A DNA stretch of 64,000 nucleotides from Bacteroidales bacterium UBA4363 (lineage in GTDB: Bacteria; Bacteroidota; Bacteroidia; Bacteroidales; Paludibacteraceae), in the NCBI GenBank assembly GCA_002393965.1, contig DGSL01000010.1:31211-95210 (forward strand). Direction: 5' to 3'. Positions within the stretch are counted from its first letter, which is position 1. Every line of letters begins with the position of its first letter. Shown here piece by piece: positions 53,771 to 61,956 of this stretch. The notes under the pieces were generated by a model. That model was not told the origin of the DNA. It worked only from the letters and a program-made list of their open reading frames with translations, and ran no database searches. The translations under genes were made by a program, and so were the position numbers.

Positions 53771-53974
53771 CTACCACCTCCGTACCATTTTTAAAGGATT
53801 GGCACTGTAGTCAATGTTAATCTCAAGTTTCTTCGCCTTTGGATAAAAAAGACTGACAATGATGATGATGATGTTCCAGATGGACGCAAACAAATAGAAT
53901 ACAATCCCCAGAAAAAACACTAATGCGCCAATGCACAGCATCCATGCGATAATATGAATGAAGAATGACATCAT
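53771..53974 (-). CDS. Small two-TM protein (phage moron candidate)
   Basis: A protein of 67 residues, starting MMSFFIHIIAWMLCIGALVF, with two closely spaced membrane helices and a polar end (KLEINIDYSANPLKMVRRW). It has its own terminator and lies opposite to the phage tail genes around it, which is the position of a moron (an accessory gene carried by a prophage). I took ATG 53974; longer versions would run into the next gene's leader. The family is unknown. Confidence 0.5.
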   Translation of the reverse strand: MMSFFIHIIAWMLCIGALVFFLGIVFYLFASIWNIIIIIVSLFYPKAKKLEINIDYSANPLKMVRRW

Positions 53975-54024
53975 GGCTTCTAAGATTGAAAGGTTCACTA
54001 CAATGATATAAAAAATATTTGACA

Positions 54025-54174
54025 ATGGCAAGTAATTCGATAGAATTCAGCATCAATATTGGTGGAACCGCCTATCAAGGCATCGCCAAGATAAGCGAAG
54101 CCAAGGACGAACGGCACATACCGTTCTCCATGACGCTGATAAGCGACTACGTAGAGACGCTGGAGTTTATCTGA
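54025..54174 (+). pseudogene. Fragment of a phage tape-measure-like gene
   Basis: A 49-residue frame: MASNSIEFSINIGGTAYQGI is the start of a tail tape-measure protein of Bacteroidales phages (the ISIGGTAY-type opening). After KISEA the text switches to RHIPFSMTLISDYVETLEFI, which looks like the end of a different tail protein. A large internal deletion that fused the two ends in frame is the simplest reading. It precedes the gpD-like gene, as expected for tail-gene order. Confidence 0.5.
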
Positions 54175-54175
54175 T

Positions 54176-54619
54176 GATGCGGACCTTGTAGTCGTAGTTG
54201 GAAACGTCTTTGGATATATAGACCTTGTGGTCAGCATAGCCTCGATCCGTGGTTATCTGCCACTCGTCACAGTTCATAGATGAACGGTTGACAATACGCA
54301 TGGTGCAGTCGTAGTCGTTGCGTGTCGTCTCCCGGATGACATAGTCGGCATCGTATTTTGAATCGGTCAGGAAAATGACACCGCCAAGACACGGAGCTTC
54401 TGAAGTACCGGAAACGACAGTGCCGCCTATGATAGGTTCTTCAAAAACGTACATACCTTTGTCAAACTCTTCTTTTTTAATGGTTTTTGTAGAACCGTTT
54501 TTTAGCCATACAGTCACTTCATCTCCTCGTATTCCATAGCCGTCAATGAAAATTTTCTTCGGCTTAGCGCCCAAGGATATAGAAACAAATAGCAACAGAA
54601 CAACGACAATATTTTTCAT
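54176..54619 (-). CDS. Exported protein, DUF6150-like
   Basis: A protein of about 150 residues with a signal peptide (MKNIVVVLLLFVSISLGA) and a C-terminal region of short repeats of the type 'I-x-x-T-D-S-K-Y-D-A-D-Y-V-I-R', then DYDCTMRIVN and ADHKVYISKDVSNYDYKVRI. This recalls DUF6150, a Bacteroidota repeat family. It lies opposite to the phage tail genes as a second moron candidate. Its 3' end touches the tape-measure fragment. ATG 54619 is preferred over 54643 because the latter would overlap the divergent gpD-like gene. Confidence 0.55.
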
Positions 54620-54627
54620 AGCATAAT

Positions 54628-55626
54628 ATGTTTTATCTGACAAGCGATATTATTATTAATCTGCAGGACGGTCGCCGTCTGCGCGTCAGACCCTACTCCG
54701 TCAAGTGGAAAAGGTCGGTCAAGGATCTATGCGACACCTGCGAAATCACCCTGCCACTACATCCCTACCTATACACGACCGAATCAAACGCCAGCAGCAG
54801 GGAGTGCCTTATCAAAAACGGCGATAAGGTAAGTGTCTCGCTCGGTTATAACGGGAACAACTCCACACGCTTTGAGGGATATGTTGCGACCATCAACTAC
54901 AACGACCGTCTCGTCCTTCAATGCGAGGGTTACTATTACCTGATCAAACGCATTCCCACAACAGGCAGTTGGAAGAAAGTAACCCTTCGCGATTTCGTAC
55001 AATACATAGTCAAGAACACCGACATAACACTATCAAAAAACATACCAAACGAGACGCTTACCAACCTGACAATTCAGAACGCGTCGATGGACAAAGTGTT
55101 CAAAATGCTTCAAGAAGATTATCTATGTGCAGCTTATTTCAAAGGCAGGGAATTGTATGTCGGTGCTTCATTGTTTCCCGAAGGGGGAGGAACTGGTGCG
55201 AGAAAGAAGCTGCGCATTGGCTGGAATGTGAAGGAAGGCAAAGTCGTGAATCAGCCAATCGGAGAAATTGTGAAGATTGTGGTCAAATCAACCGACGACA
55301 AGGGCAAAACCACCAAGACGAAAAGCAAAAAAAGCAATGACAAAGTTGTGACTGGCATTGAGGAGAAAAAGATAAACCCGAACATGAGTGAAGCTTTTAA
55401 GGAAAGTGTACGGAAACGCTTGCAGGACGAGGCGAACGCCAAGAGCCTGAAGCAGGCTGACGTCACCTGCTTCCTCGAGCCGCAGCTGGAGCTGGGCGAG
55501 GTGGTCGAGGTGATAGACCAGCGCTATCCGGAGCGCAACGGACGTTTCTTCGTGGCCGCCATCGACGGCGAGTTCGGCGAGAGCGGAGGCAGTCAGAAAC
55601 TAACACTGAGATACTATGGCGATTAA
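54628..55626 (+). CDS. Phage baseplate hub protein, gpD/Mu gp44-like
   Basis: A 332-residue protein: the N-terminal MFYLTSDIIINLQDGRRLRV and SVKDLCDTCEITLPL form the first barrel of a hub protein. GYNGNNSTRFEGYVATINYN and GRELYVGASLFPEGGG follow, and the C-terminal QPQLELGEVVEV-like text (LEPQLELGEVVEV) with RYPERNGRFFVAAIDGEF is the typical last domain of late-control gene D products. It looks complete. Its stop overlaps the next gene's start by 11 bases. Confidence 0.78.
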   Translation: MFYLTSDIIINLQDGRRLRVRPYSVKWKRSVKDLCDTCEITLPLHPYLYTTESNASSRECLIKNGDKVSVSLGYNGNNSTRFEGYVATINYNDRLVLQCEGYYYLIKRIPTTGSWKKVTLRDFVQYIVKNTDITLSKNIPNETLTNLTIQNASMDKVFKMLQEDYLCAAYFKGRELYVGASLFPEGGGTGARKKLRIGWNVKEGKVVNQPIGEIVKIVVKSTDDKGKTTKTKSKKSNDKVVTGIEEKKINPNMSEAFKESVRKRLQDEANAKSLKQADVTCFLEPQLELGEVVEVIDQRYPERNGRFFVAAIDGEFGESGGSQKLTLRYYGD

Positions 55627-55939
55627 GACTGAAGACATAAGACAGGCGCTCAGGGACTTCACCGCCCAGGGCGTGGCAACGATGATAGGCACAGTGAGCG
55701 AGGTGGACGCCACGGAGCGCACCTGCACGCTGACACACGAGGATGTGGCGTACTACGGCGTGCGCCTGCAGCCAGTCACCGGCGGTTCAGCCGGATTGCT
55801 CGTGACACCGAAGGAAGGGGCTATGGCTCTGGCTGTGCGCATCGAGGAAAACGACGGCTGGATGATAGTCCACACCGACGAGGTGGAGACCATTGAGGTC
55901 AAGGCTGGCGACACGACAGTGACGATAAACGCCGATTAA
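55616..55939 (+). CDS. Phage baseplate assembly protein, gpV/Mu gp45-like
   Basis: A 107-residue protein. The N-terminal OB-fold-like part has ATMIGTVSEVDATERTCTLT and GVRLQPVTGGSAGLLVTPKEG. The end, VETIEVKAGDTTVTINAD, reads like the last beta-helix turn of a spike protein that normally continues further, so the gene may be shortened or its spike part lost. It starts within the end of the hub gene, with phage-like coupling. It is the last gene before the right-end repeats. Confidence 0.7.
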   Translation: MAIKTEDIRQALRDFTAQGVATMIGTVSEVDATERTCTLTHEDVAYYGVRLQPVTGGSAGLLVTPKEGAMALAVRIEENDGWMIVHTDEVETIEVKAGDTTVTINAD

Positions 55940-55945
55940 ACGAAA

Positions 55946-55981
55946 GAAGCGGGCGACACTATGCTGTCGTCCGCTTCTCTT
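55946..55981 (+). terminator. Terminator of the phage tail genes
   Basis: GAAGCGGGCGACA (55946-55958) and TGTCGTCCGCTTC (55965-55977) form a 13-bp stem with one mismatch and a CTATGC loop, followed by TCTTATAAAA. The T-run is poor but the stem is strong. Confidence 0.65.
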
Positions 55982-55989
55982 ATAAAAGA

Positions 55990-56027
55990 TGTACTTTTCG
56001 TTTTGAAAATGTGTACTTTTCGTTTTG
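55990..56027. repeat. Two 22-bp-period repeats, likely Mu-like right end
   Basis: TGTACTTTTCGTTTTG occurs at 55990-56005 and again at 56012-56027, 22 bases apart. Tandem 22-bp transposase-binding sites just inside the end are the arrangement of phage Mu right ends. The element sits between the last phage gene and the host backbone, and no other copy was seen in the window. The outer limit is probably near CA at 56036-56041. Confidence 0.6.
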
Positions 56028-56094
56028 GCGATTATACATCAATTCGTCCTATTGAGAAGAGGAACAGAGACATGAGGTAATGAAGGGGAAGAGC

Positions 56095-56131
56095 AAAAAA
56101 GAAGGCGGGAAGATAGACCCTTCCCGCCTTC
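56095..56131 (-). terminator. Terminator of the small exported protein gene
   Basis: GAAGGCGGGAAG (56101-56112) pairs with CTTCCCGCCTTC (56120-56131) in a 12-bp perfect stem; the A-run at 56095-56100 gives T residues on the minus strand. Confidence 0.9.
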
Positions 56132-56161
56132 TCGTGATTACAGGCTATTACCTTGTGCGTA

Positions 56162-56527
56162 TTACTTCGCGAGCAGCAATTGAGCTGCTTTCTTGGCAAG
56201 AGCCAGATAGCGATTAGACTGTTTCTGAGTAAAGTCGCCTGAAGACTTCTGGAGGGAAGCTTGCAGATTCTTGATCTTGTTTTTCCAGGAGGCGAGAGAA
56301 GACTGAGCCGCCTTGTCGCCCTTCTTTGCCTTGTCCGCCACGGCGGAAGCGCTGTTGATCGCTGACTCGTAGGAATCGAGCAGGGCATCGATCTTAGAGG
56401 AAGCCGAAGTCGCAGTGGCGGCAGTAGTAGCCTGAACAGCGGACTTCGAAACAGATCCAGCAGCAAGAGCGTTGGTCGCGGAGAGCAGCATGGCTGCGAA
56501 GGCGATGGAATAAAGGATGATTTTCAT
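56162..56527 (-). CDS. Small exported helical protein
   Basis: A 121-residue protein with a signal peptide (IILYSIAFAAMLLSATNALA). The mature part is Ala/Ser/Lys-rich and all-helical (KIDALLDSYESAINSASAVAD, in parts: KIDALLDSYESAINS, ASAVAD, and QKQSNRYLALAKKAAQLLLAK). No family is recognised. It lies 33 bases after rny on the same strand, with its own terminator. Confidence 0.65.
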   Translation of the reverse strand: MKIILYSIAFAAMLLSATNALAAGSVSKSAVQATTAATATSASSKIDALLDSYESAINSASAVADKAKKGDKAAQSSLASWKNKIKNLQASLQKSSGDFTQKQSNRYLALAKKAAQLLLAK

Positions 56528-56560
56528 AAGTAATAAACGAGTTAAGAATATTAGGAAGCA

Positions 56561-58099
56561 CTATTTAGCGTAGCTTACGGCACGCGTCTCGCGGATCACG
56601 GTAATCTTGACTTGTCCAGGGTAGGTCATCTCGTCCTGAATCTTCTTAGCGATGTCGTAGGAGAGTTTCTCGGTATCCTTATCGTCAATCTTGTCTGCAC
56701 CGACGATGACACGCAGTTCGCGACCAGCCTGGATAGCATAGGTCTTGATGACGCCCGGGTACTGGAGTGCGAGGTTCTCGAGGTCGTTGAGACGCTTGAT
56801 GTAAGCCTCGACTATCTCGCGGCGTGCACCTGGTCGAGCGCCTGAGATGGCGTCGCAAGCCTGAACGATAGGTGCGAGCATGGTGGTCATCTCCATTTCG
56901 TCGTGGTGAGCTCCGACGGCGTTGCAGATCTCGGGTTTCTCCTTGTATTTCTCGCAGAGTTTCATACCGAGAATTGCGTGTGGCAGTTCCGGTTCGTCGT
57001 CCGGCACCTTGCCGATATCGTGGAGGAGTCCTGCGCGTCGTGCGAGTTTCGGGTTGAGTCCGAGTTCGGAAGCCATGACGGCGCAGAGGTTGGCTGTCTC
57101 GCGTGCATGCTGGAGGAGGTTCTGTCCGTAGCTGGAGCGATACTTCATCTTACCGATCATGCGGACGAGATCAGGGTGGAGACCGTGTACGCCGAGGTCG
57201 ATTGTTGTGCGCTTACCTGTCTCGACGATTTCCTCCTCGACCTGTTTCCGTACCTTCGCCACGACCTCCTCGATACGAGCCGGGTGGATACGTCCATCCT
57301 GAACGAGTCGGTGGAGTGCGAGTCGTGCGATCTCACGGCGAACGGGGTCGAAGGAAGAGAGGACGATGGCCTCAGGGGTATCGTCCACGATGATCTCGAT
57401 ACCGGTAGCTGCCTCGAGTGCGCGGATGTTACGTCCCTCGCGTCCGATGATACGTCCCTTCATCTCGTCGCTCTCGATGTGGAACACGGAAACGGAGTTC
57501 TCGATAGCCGCCTCTGTTGCGACACGCTGGATGGTCTGAACGACCACCTTCTTGGCTTCCTTATTGGCGTTCATGCGAGCCTCGTCCATGATCTCGTTGA
57601 CGTAGGACATGGCATTGGTTTTCGCCTCGTCCTTGAGCGCCTCGACGAGTCGGTTCTTAGCCTCCTCGGCGGAGAGTCCGGAAATCTGTTCGAGTTGAGT
57701 CTGTTCCTGTTGCTGCATCCGTTCGAGCTCCTTCTGACGTCGTTCGACGACTTCCATCTGACTGGCGAGGTTCGCCTTGACGGCATCGTTCTCCTGCATC
57801 TTACGGTTGAGGTCTGCCTGTTCCTGTTTCTGCTGCATCTCGCGTTTCTGGATCTGGCTCTCGCGTTGCTGGAGTTTCTGGTTGCGTTGCTGCACCTGCT
57901 TCTCATACTCCTCCTTGAGTGAAAGGTATTTTTCCTTTACTTCAACGAGTTTATCTTTCTTGAGCGCCTCGGCTTCGGTCCGTGCATCCTCAATCATCTT
58001 GTTGTAGGCGGACTTGCGGAGCTGCATGATGATGAGCCATGAGATGGCCGCACCGGCGAACAGCGCTACAATTGCCACAATGATTGTCGTTATTTCCAT
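56561..58099 (-). CDS. rny: Ribonuclease Y
   Basis: A 512-residue endoribonuclease that starts mRNA decay at the membrane. An N-terminal helix ([20 protein letters not shown]) anchors it, a long Gln/Lys/Glu coiled coil spans about 30-200, a KH domain follows ([20 protein letters not shown]), and the HD domain holds [10 protein letters not shown]. The long antisense frames across it are shadows, caused by the regular coiled-coil codon pattern. It lies downstream of zapA and the ncRNA candidate. Confidence 0.96.
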   Translation of the reverse strand: MEITTIIVAIVALFAGAAISWLIIMQLRKSAYNKMIEDARTEAEALKKDKLVEVKEKYLSLKEEYEKQVQQRNQKLQQRESQIQKREMQQKQEQADLNRKMQENDAVKANLASQMEVVERRQKELERMQQQEQTQLEQISGLSAEEAKNRLVEALKDEAKTNAMSYVNEIMDEARMNANKEAKKVVVQTIQRVATEAAIENSVSVFHIESDEMKGRIIGREGRNIRALEAATGIEIIVDDTPEAIVLSSFDPVRREIARLALHRLVQDGRIHPARIEEVVAKVRKQVEEEIVETGKRTTIDLGVHGLHPDLVRMIGKMKYRSSYGQNLLQHARETANLCAVMASELGLNPKLARRAGLLHDIGKVPDDEPELPHAILGMKLCEKYKEKPEICNAVGAHHDEMEMTTMLAPIVQACDAISGARPGARREIVEAYIKRLNDLENLALQYPGVIKTYAIQAGRELRVIVGADKIDDKDTEKLSYDIAKKIQDEMTYPGQVKITVIRETRAVSYAK

Positions 58100-58130
58100 T
58101 TTTACAAACAGTTAGATATATATAATTAAT

Positions 58131-58306
58131 AAAAAAGCATCAACTCCTGCCCATAGTACTCATCGCTCGCCAGAACCGTTCACTGGTCCTAAGCGCATCG
58201 TACCACACGCACGGAATGATGCGGAAAATTTCCATTCGAGCCGAGAGGACGCTATCGTGACACGGAGACGTGTCGATGGGGAGGAACAAGAGTGGCGTCG
58301 TCAGCC
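58131..58306 (-). ncRNA. ssrS: Candidate 6S RNA beside zapA
   Basis: A 176-base stretch without a gene folds, read on the minus strand, as a long rod. Outer pairs are ACTCTTG with CAGGAGT, then CCCAT with ATGGG and CATCG with CGATG. A side hairpin GACACG/CGTGTC lies in the middle. Inner pairs are GTCCT with AGGAC, and the end loop is closed by CGCATC/GATGCG. It ends in six T residues. 6S RNA is about 180 bases and next to zapA in E. coli. The fold, length and place fit, but I saw no sequence-level proof. Confidence 0.5.
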
Positions 58307-58346
58307 GATTGTTTTATGTCAGAGTCGCTACGACAGTGTTACTTAT

Positions 58347-58682
58347 TCAGTCACTATCGTGGCGGTCGTTCAGATAATTCGAAAGGTCGTTCTGGAGTTC
58401 CTTCAGGTAGTTTCGGATGGACTGGGCATCGGTCCGCTGTGAAGAGAACACGTTCTGTATGGCAAAATTCAAGCAGACGCGAATCAGCACGTCAATGGTA
58501 TCGTTGCCAGTCGTCTTGGAGTAGATACCGTTATAGCTTGATATAGCCTCGTTGACATCCTTGTTGGCACGTCGGTAGAATTCCTCGAGTCCGGGATCGA
58601 TCATCATCGAAACAGGTCGTCCCATCACAGTCAGCGTAATTCGTACCTTCTGAGCGGCGGATTGCTTCTGTTTCTGGCTCAT
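58347..58682 (-). CDS. zapA: Cell division protein ZapA
   Basis: A 111-residue protein that promotes FtsZ bundling at mid-cell. RITLTVMGRPVSMMIDPGLEEFYRRANKDVNEAI (in parts: RITLTVMGRPVSMMIDP, GLEEFYRRANKDVNEAI) is the N-terminal ZapA domain, and the second half is the dimerising coiled coil. It follows the coiled-coil gene at 58786 and precedes the ncRNA candidate and rny. Confidence 0.88.
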   Translation of the reverse strand: MSQKQKQSAAQKVRITLTVMGRPVSMMIDPGLEEFYRRANKDVNEAISSYNGIYSKTTGNDTIDVLIRVCLNFAIQNVFSSQRTDAQSIRNYLKELQNDLSNYLNDRHDSD

Positions 58683-58785
58683 TTCAGAATTCGTTAGTTA
58701 TGCCGGTCAAGGCATCCGTTTTATTTGTTATGACCCTTAGAATTCCGCTAATCCCATTGAGAGGGAAAGGGGGAATGTTGTCCCC

Positions 58786-59076
58786 TTATCTCAACAGGGT
58801 CAGACATCTTTCTATTTCCCGCATCATCTGATTCAATCGTTTTTTCGATTCCTGCCGTTGTTCCTCGGTCACGGAGAGCATGGCAGCATCGGTCAGATGA
58901 TTGCATTTGACTTTCCATTCCAACAGTTCCTTTTCCAACCTTTCGACCTTGCGAGTCTGGTTGCTCACGGTATCGATCAGCGCACCGTTTTTTGACACCT
59001 CGGCTTCGTATAGTTCCTTCAGCCTATTGATCTGAGCTGTCAGTTCATTGAGCAGTTGAAGATCAGAATCGGTCAT
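58786..59076 (-). CDS. Small coiled-coil protein next to zapA
   Basis: A 96-residue protein, nearly all coiled coil (LLNELTAQINRLKELYEAEV, VSNQTRKVERLEKELLEWKV), with a polar C-terminus. The position just upstream of zapA on the same strand is conserved in Bacteroidales, and a ZapB-like partner role is plausible. The sequence alone does not prove this. Confidence 0.65.
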   Translation of the reverse strand: MTDSDLQLLNELTAQINRLKELYEAEVSKNGALIDTVSNQTRKVERLEKELLEWKVKCNHLTDAAMLSVTEEQRQESKKRLNQMMREIERCLTLLR

Positions 59077-59262
59077 ATTTTAATGGATTATCACGGACAA
59101 AGGTAACTATTTCGCACGAAATCCCCAAATAGCGATAACAAATCGAAAGGGGTCGTCCTAACGAACTTACGAAACAGGCAGCGACGAAGGGAGCACCTCG
59201 CCGGTCGGGAAAGGAACAGAAAGAGTCGGGAAAAAGACGGAAAGACGGAGAGACAGAGAGAT

Positions 59263-59286
59263 GGAGGGGTGGAGGGGATGGAGGGA
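59263..59286 (+). other. G-rich tract with quadruplex potential
   Basis: Within a purine-rich, gene-free stretch (59077-59327) the sequence GGAGGGGTGGAGGGG followed by ATGGAGGG contains GGGG-N4-GGGG-N4-GGG. It could fold as a G-quadruplex on the plus strand. A similar but shorter tract lies at 48959-48980. The rest of the stretch shows nothing else. Confidence 0.4.
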
Positions 59287-59327
59287 TAAAACGAATAGAC
59301 GGATGTCAGGATAAGAAGGAGGCGGGA

Positions 59328-60491
59328 TCAGTGTATGGTCACCAGCACTGCCCCACGTCCGTATTCACGTACGTCGGTCTTCTCGATAGCGCAAGAGGAG
59401 TACTCCATCTTGAGTATGCGGGTGAGTTCACGGTGGATATCGCCATCGGAAGAGCCGAGAAGGAAGAGGACATGCAGGTTCTTCCGTTTCTTGTTCTTCT
59501 CCATGGTCTGTCGAAGCCGGTCGATCTGAGTCGTGAGAAGCGTTGCGCCGTCCACATCGGCAGGGTTGTCGAAGAGGGCCTCTGCCTGCAGGTTCACCTC
59601 AAGCACCTCGCCCTGTTGGCGTTTTGGTTGTGATACGATCTTGATCCCTGAGAGCCGAGGCAGCGGTATGAAATTATCGTCTGGATCCGCCGGTTGCTGG
59701 GACTTAGGCTGGGGAAGCGGTTCCGAAGAGGAGAAGGTCTGCGGAAGGTCCTGAGCGGCAGGGGCGGGATGGGCTGGCACATCATCGGAGATGAGCGGAA
59801 CGGCGAGTACCTTCTCCTCGAAGAACTCGTTGTCGGAGAAAGAGCCAGGGCGGAACAAGCGTGATGAGGAGAGGCGGATCGGGATGGAGAATGCCGGTTT
59901 GGCCGAGAACGGAGCAGAGGGCTTGAACGGAAGGATCTGGAGCAAGAGATGCTCCCAATCGGAGAGCGATGCGGCGTCGGTCTGAGAGAGGAGGACGCGC
60001 GTATGTGCCTCCGCAGTACCTGCATCGCGGCACATCAGATGGGAGTCCGCCTGCGTTGAGACCACGTAGAGCAGAGCATAGTTGCTATCGTTGAGCAGAT
60101 AGAAATCGAAGTGTCCCTCCCCATGCGGAGAGACGACGAGCGAGACATTGAGGTTCTCACCCTGCGGAGTATCGAGATCGGCGGTAAAGAGCGAAGGGGA
60201 CGGAACGTCGGTTGACTCGTCGGGTTGGGTCGGATCCTCGTCCGGTACATCCTGATTGAGCAACTGCCTCATGCTGACCGAGGTATTGCCGGAAGAGGGA
60301 CGGTCGTCGTCCCGGGAGCGTCGCATCCGCTGATCCTGTTCCTCCGCGACAACCACCAACTCAGAGACCGGGACCGGGACATCGAAACCATCCTCGTCCT
60401 CGACCAGCACAATATTCCTGTCCTTGATACCCTTGACCACTCCCCCACCGACTGCATTGAGGAAGCGCACTCTGTCACCGACCTTCAGCAT
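59328..60491 (-). CDS. DUF2027 protein with degenerate Smr-like C-terminus
   Basis: A 387-residue protein. The N-terminal LKVGDRVRFLNAVGGGVVKGI and LVEDEDGFDVPVPVSELVVV are the SH3-like beginning of DUF2027, followed by an acidic Pro/Ser linker and a beta-sandwich domain (about 120-230). The C-terminal 90 residues align with an Smr (MutS2-like) domain, but its DxH and HGxG motifs read EVNLQA and LGSSDGD, so nuclease activity is unlikely. It is divergent from queA across 240 bases. Confidence 0.85.
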   Translation of the reverse strand: MLKVGDRVRFLNAVGGGVVKGIKDRNIVLVEDEDGFDVPVPVSELVVVAEEQDQRMRRSRDDDRPSSGNTSVSMRQLLNQDVPDEDPTQPDESTDVPSPSLFTADLDTPQGENLNVSLVVSPHGEGHFDFYLLNDSNYALLYVVSTQADSHLMCRDAGTAEAHTRVLLSQTDAASLSDWEHLLLQILPFKPSAPFSAKPAFSIPIRLSSSRLFRPGSFSDNEFFEEKVLAVPLISDDVPAHPAPAAQDLPQTFSSSEPLPQPKSQQPADPDDNFIPLPRLSGIKIVSQPKRQQGEVLEVNLQAEALFDNPADVDGATLLTTQIDRLRQTMEKNKKRKNLHVLFLLGSSDGDIHRELTRILKMEYSSCAIEKTDVREYGRGAVLVTIH

Positions 60492-60670
60492 AGTTATTCC
60501 GATATGAAACGATTAAAAAAAAACTTTATTTTTCCTCTGTAAACCTTTTTTTTGCCGTTATGACACAGTACGAGCGTGAAAGCATGGCTCTGTACCCGGA
60601 CGAACAGGAAATGGCGTCCTTTTACAATGAGAAATACGCTCATTGTCCCGTTTTTCCGGAGCAAATTTAG

Positions 60671-60678
60671 TACTTTTG
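60671..60678 (+). promoter_or_regulatory. -7 box for queA (TACTTTTG)
   Basis: TACTTTTG matches TAnnTTTG and lies 54 bases before the queA ATG at 60732. It also shows why the longer frame from 60576 is not the real start, since that would begin upstream of the promoter. Confidence 0.6.
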
Positions 60679-60731
60679 CCAAAATATTGAAAAGCCGAAA
60701 GGCATCAGAAAAAACGAGAGTCACAACCGTC

Positions 60732-61934
60732 ATGCAGAAAGGACCTCAAAGCATCCGCATCGAAGACTACGACTATCCGCTTCCGGAGAGCCGTATTGCC
60801 CGTTTTCCGCTTTCGAGGCGTGATGAGTCGAAACTGCTGATCTACCGCAACGGGACGATCACGGAGCGTCACTTCTACGACCTGCCCGACCTGTTGGACG
60901 GTCAGTCGCTGATGGTGCGCAACAACACGCGCGTCATCCAAGCGCGTCTGCTCTTCGAGAAAGAGACCGGTGCCCGGATCGAGATTTTCTGTCTGGAGCC
61001 GCATGAACCGTCAGACTATGCGCAAGCCTTCCAGCAGGGAGAGAGTTGCGTATGGAAATGTCTGGTAGGGAACTCGAAGAAATGGAAAGGCGGCATGATC
61101 CGCTCGCAGCAGAATGAACACCTGACGGCAGAGCGGATTGAAGACTGCGGAGAGACCTCTCTCATCCGCTTCCGATGGTCGGAAGCGGGAGTGAGTTTCG
61201 GCGAACTGTTAGAGAGCGTTGGCGAGCTCCCTATCCCGCCCTACCTTCACCGTCGGACCGAGGAGAGCGACAAGACAACCTACCAGACCGTCTATTCAAA
61301 GATCAAGGGTTCGGTGGCAGCACCGACGGCGGGTCTGCACTTCACGCCAGAGATCCTGCAGCGCATAGCGGACAAAGGCATTGAGACGGAAGAGGTGACC
61401 CTCCATGTGGGAGCTGGCACGTTCAAGCCCGTCAAAAGCGAGGAAATCGGCGGGCATACGATGCACAGCGAAGTGATGTCGGTAAAAGCCGATACCATCC
61501 GTCGCCTCCAATCGAAGTCAGGTCATATCGTAGCGGTGGGGACGACCTCGGTGAGGACGCTGGAATCGCTGTACTTCATCGGAGTCCTGCTGGAGCAGGA
61601 CAAGGACCTGCAAGACCTGCATGTAGGGCAGTGGATGCCCTATGAAGACTACCCGAAAATCTCGTCGGAGAAGGCCCTGGAGAACATCCTCAACTATCTA
61701 CAGGAGCATGATACGGACGTTCTGCAGACCAGCACGCAGATCATCATCGCCCCGGGTTATGACTTCCACATCGTCTCGCAACTAATCACCAACTTCCATC
61801 AGCCACAGAGCACCTTACTGCTTCTGATATCCGCCTATCTGAAAGGAGACTGGAAACGGGTGTATGACTATGCGTTGGGTCATGACTTCCGTTTCCTCAG
61901 TTACGGAGACAGTTCGCTGCTGATCCGCGAGTAA
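60732..61934 (+). CDS. queA: SAM:tRNA ribosyltransferase-isomerase QueA
   Basis: Adds the epoxyqueuosine ring from S-adenosylmethionine to preQ1 in tRNA. The 400-residue chain begins MQKGPQSIRIEDYDYPLPES, has RNNTRVIQARL, the loop SKIKGSVAAPTAGLHFTPE and the C-terminal NFHQPQSTLLLLISAYL. It has the longer N-terminus usual for Bacteroidetes. I chose ATG 60732 over the in-frame 60576 because of the promoter at 60671. It leads queA-mnmA-lptB. Confidence 0.93.
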   Translation: MQKGPQSIRIEDYDYPLPESRIARFPLSRRDESKLLIYRNGTITERHFYDLPDLLDGQSLMVRNNTRVIQARLLFEKETGARIEIFCLEPHEPSDYAQAFQQGESCVWKCLVGNSKKWKGGMIRSQQNEHLTAERIEDCGETSLIRFRWSEAGVSFGELLESVGELPIPPYLHRRTEESDKTTYQTVYSKIKGSVAAPTAGLHFTPEILQRIADKGIETEEVTLHVGAGTFKPVKSEEIGGHTMHSEVMSVKADTIRRLQSKSGHIVAVGTTSVRTLESLYFIGVLLEQDKDLQDLHVGQWMPYEDYPKISSEKALENILNYLQEHDTDVLQTSTQIIIAPGYDFHIVSQLITNFHQPQSTLLLLISAYLKGDWKRVYDYALGHDFRFLSYGDSSLLIRE

Positions 61935-61956
61935 AGAACAAGAAACAGATAAAGAA

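Noticed and set aside
56903..57922. 339-codon open frame antisense to rny
   Set aside because: An artefact of the regular coiled-coil codons (CAG/GAG/AAG) of RNase Y; the product is Leu-rich repeats without any family.
60576..60731. Long N-terminal extension of queA
   Set aside because: It would start before the -7 box at 60671 and encode a basic sequence absent from the family.
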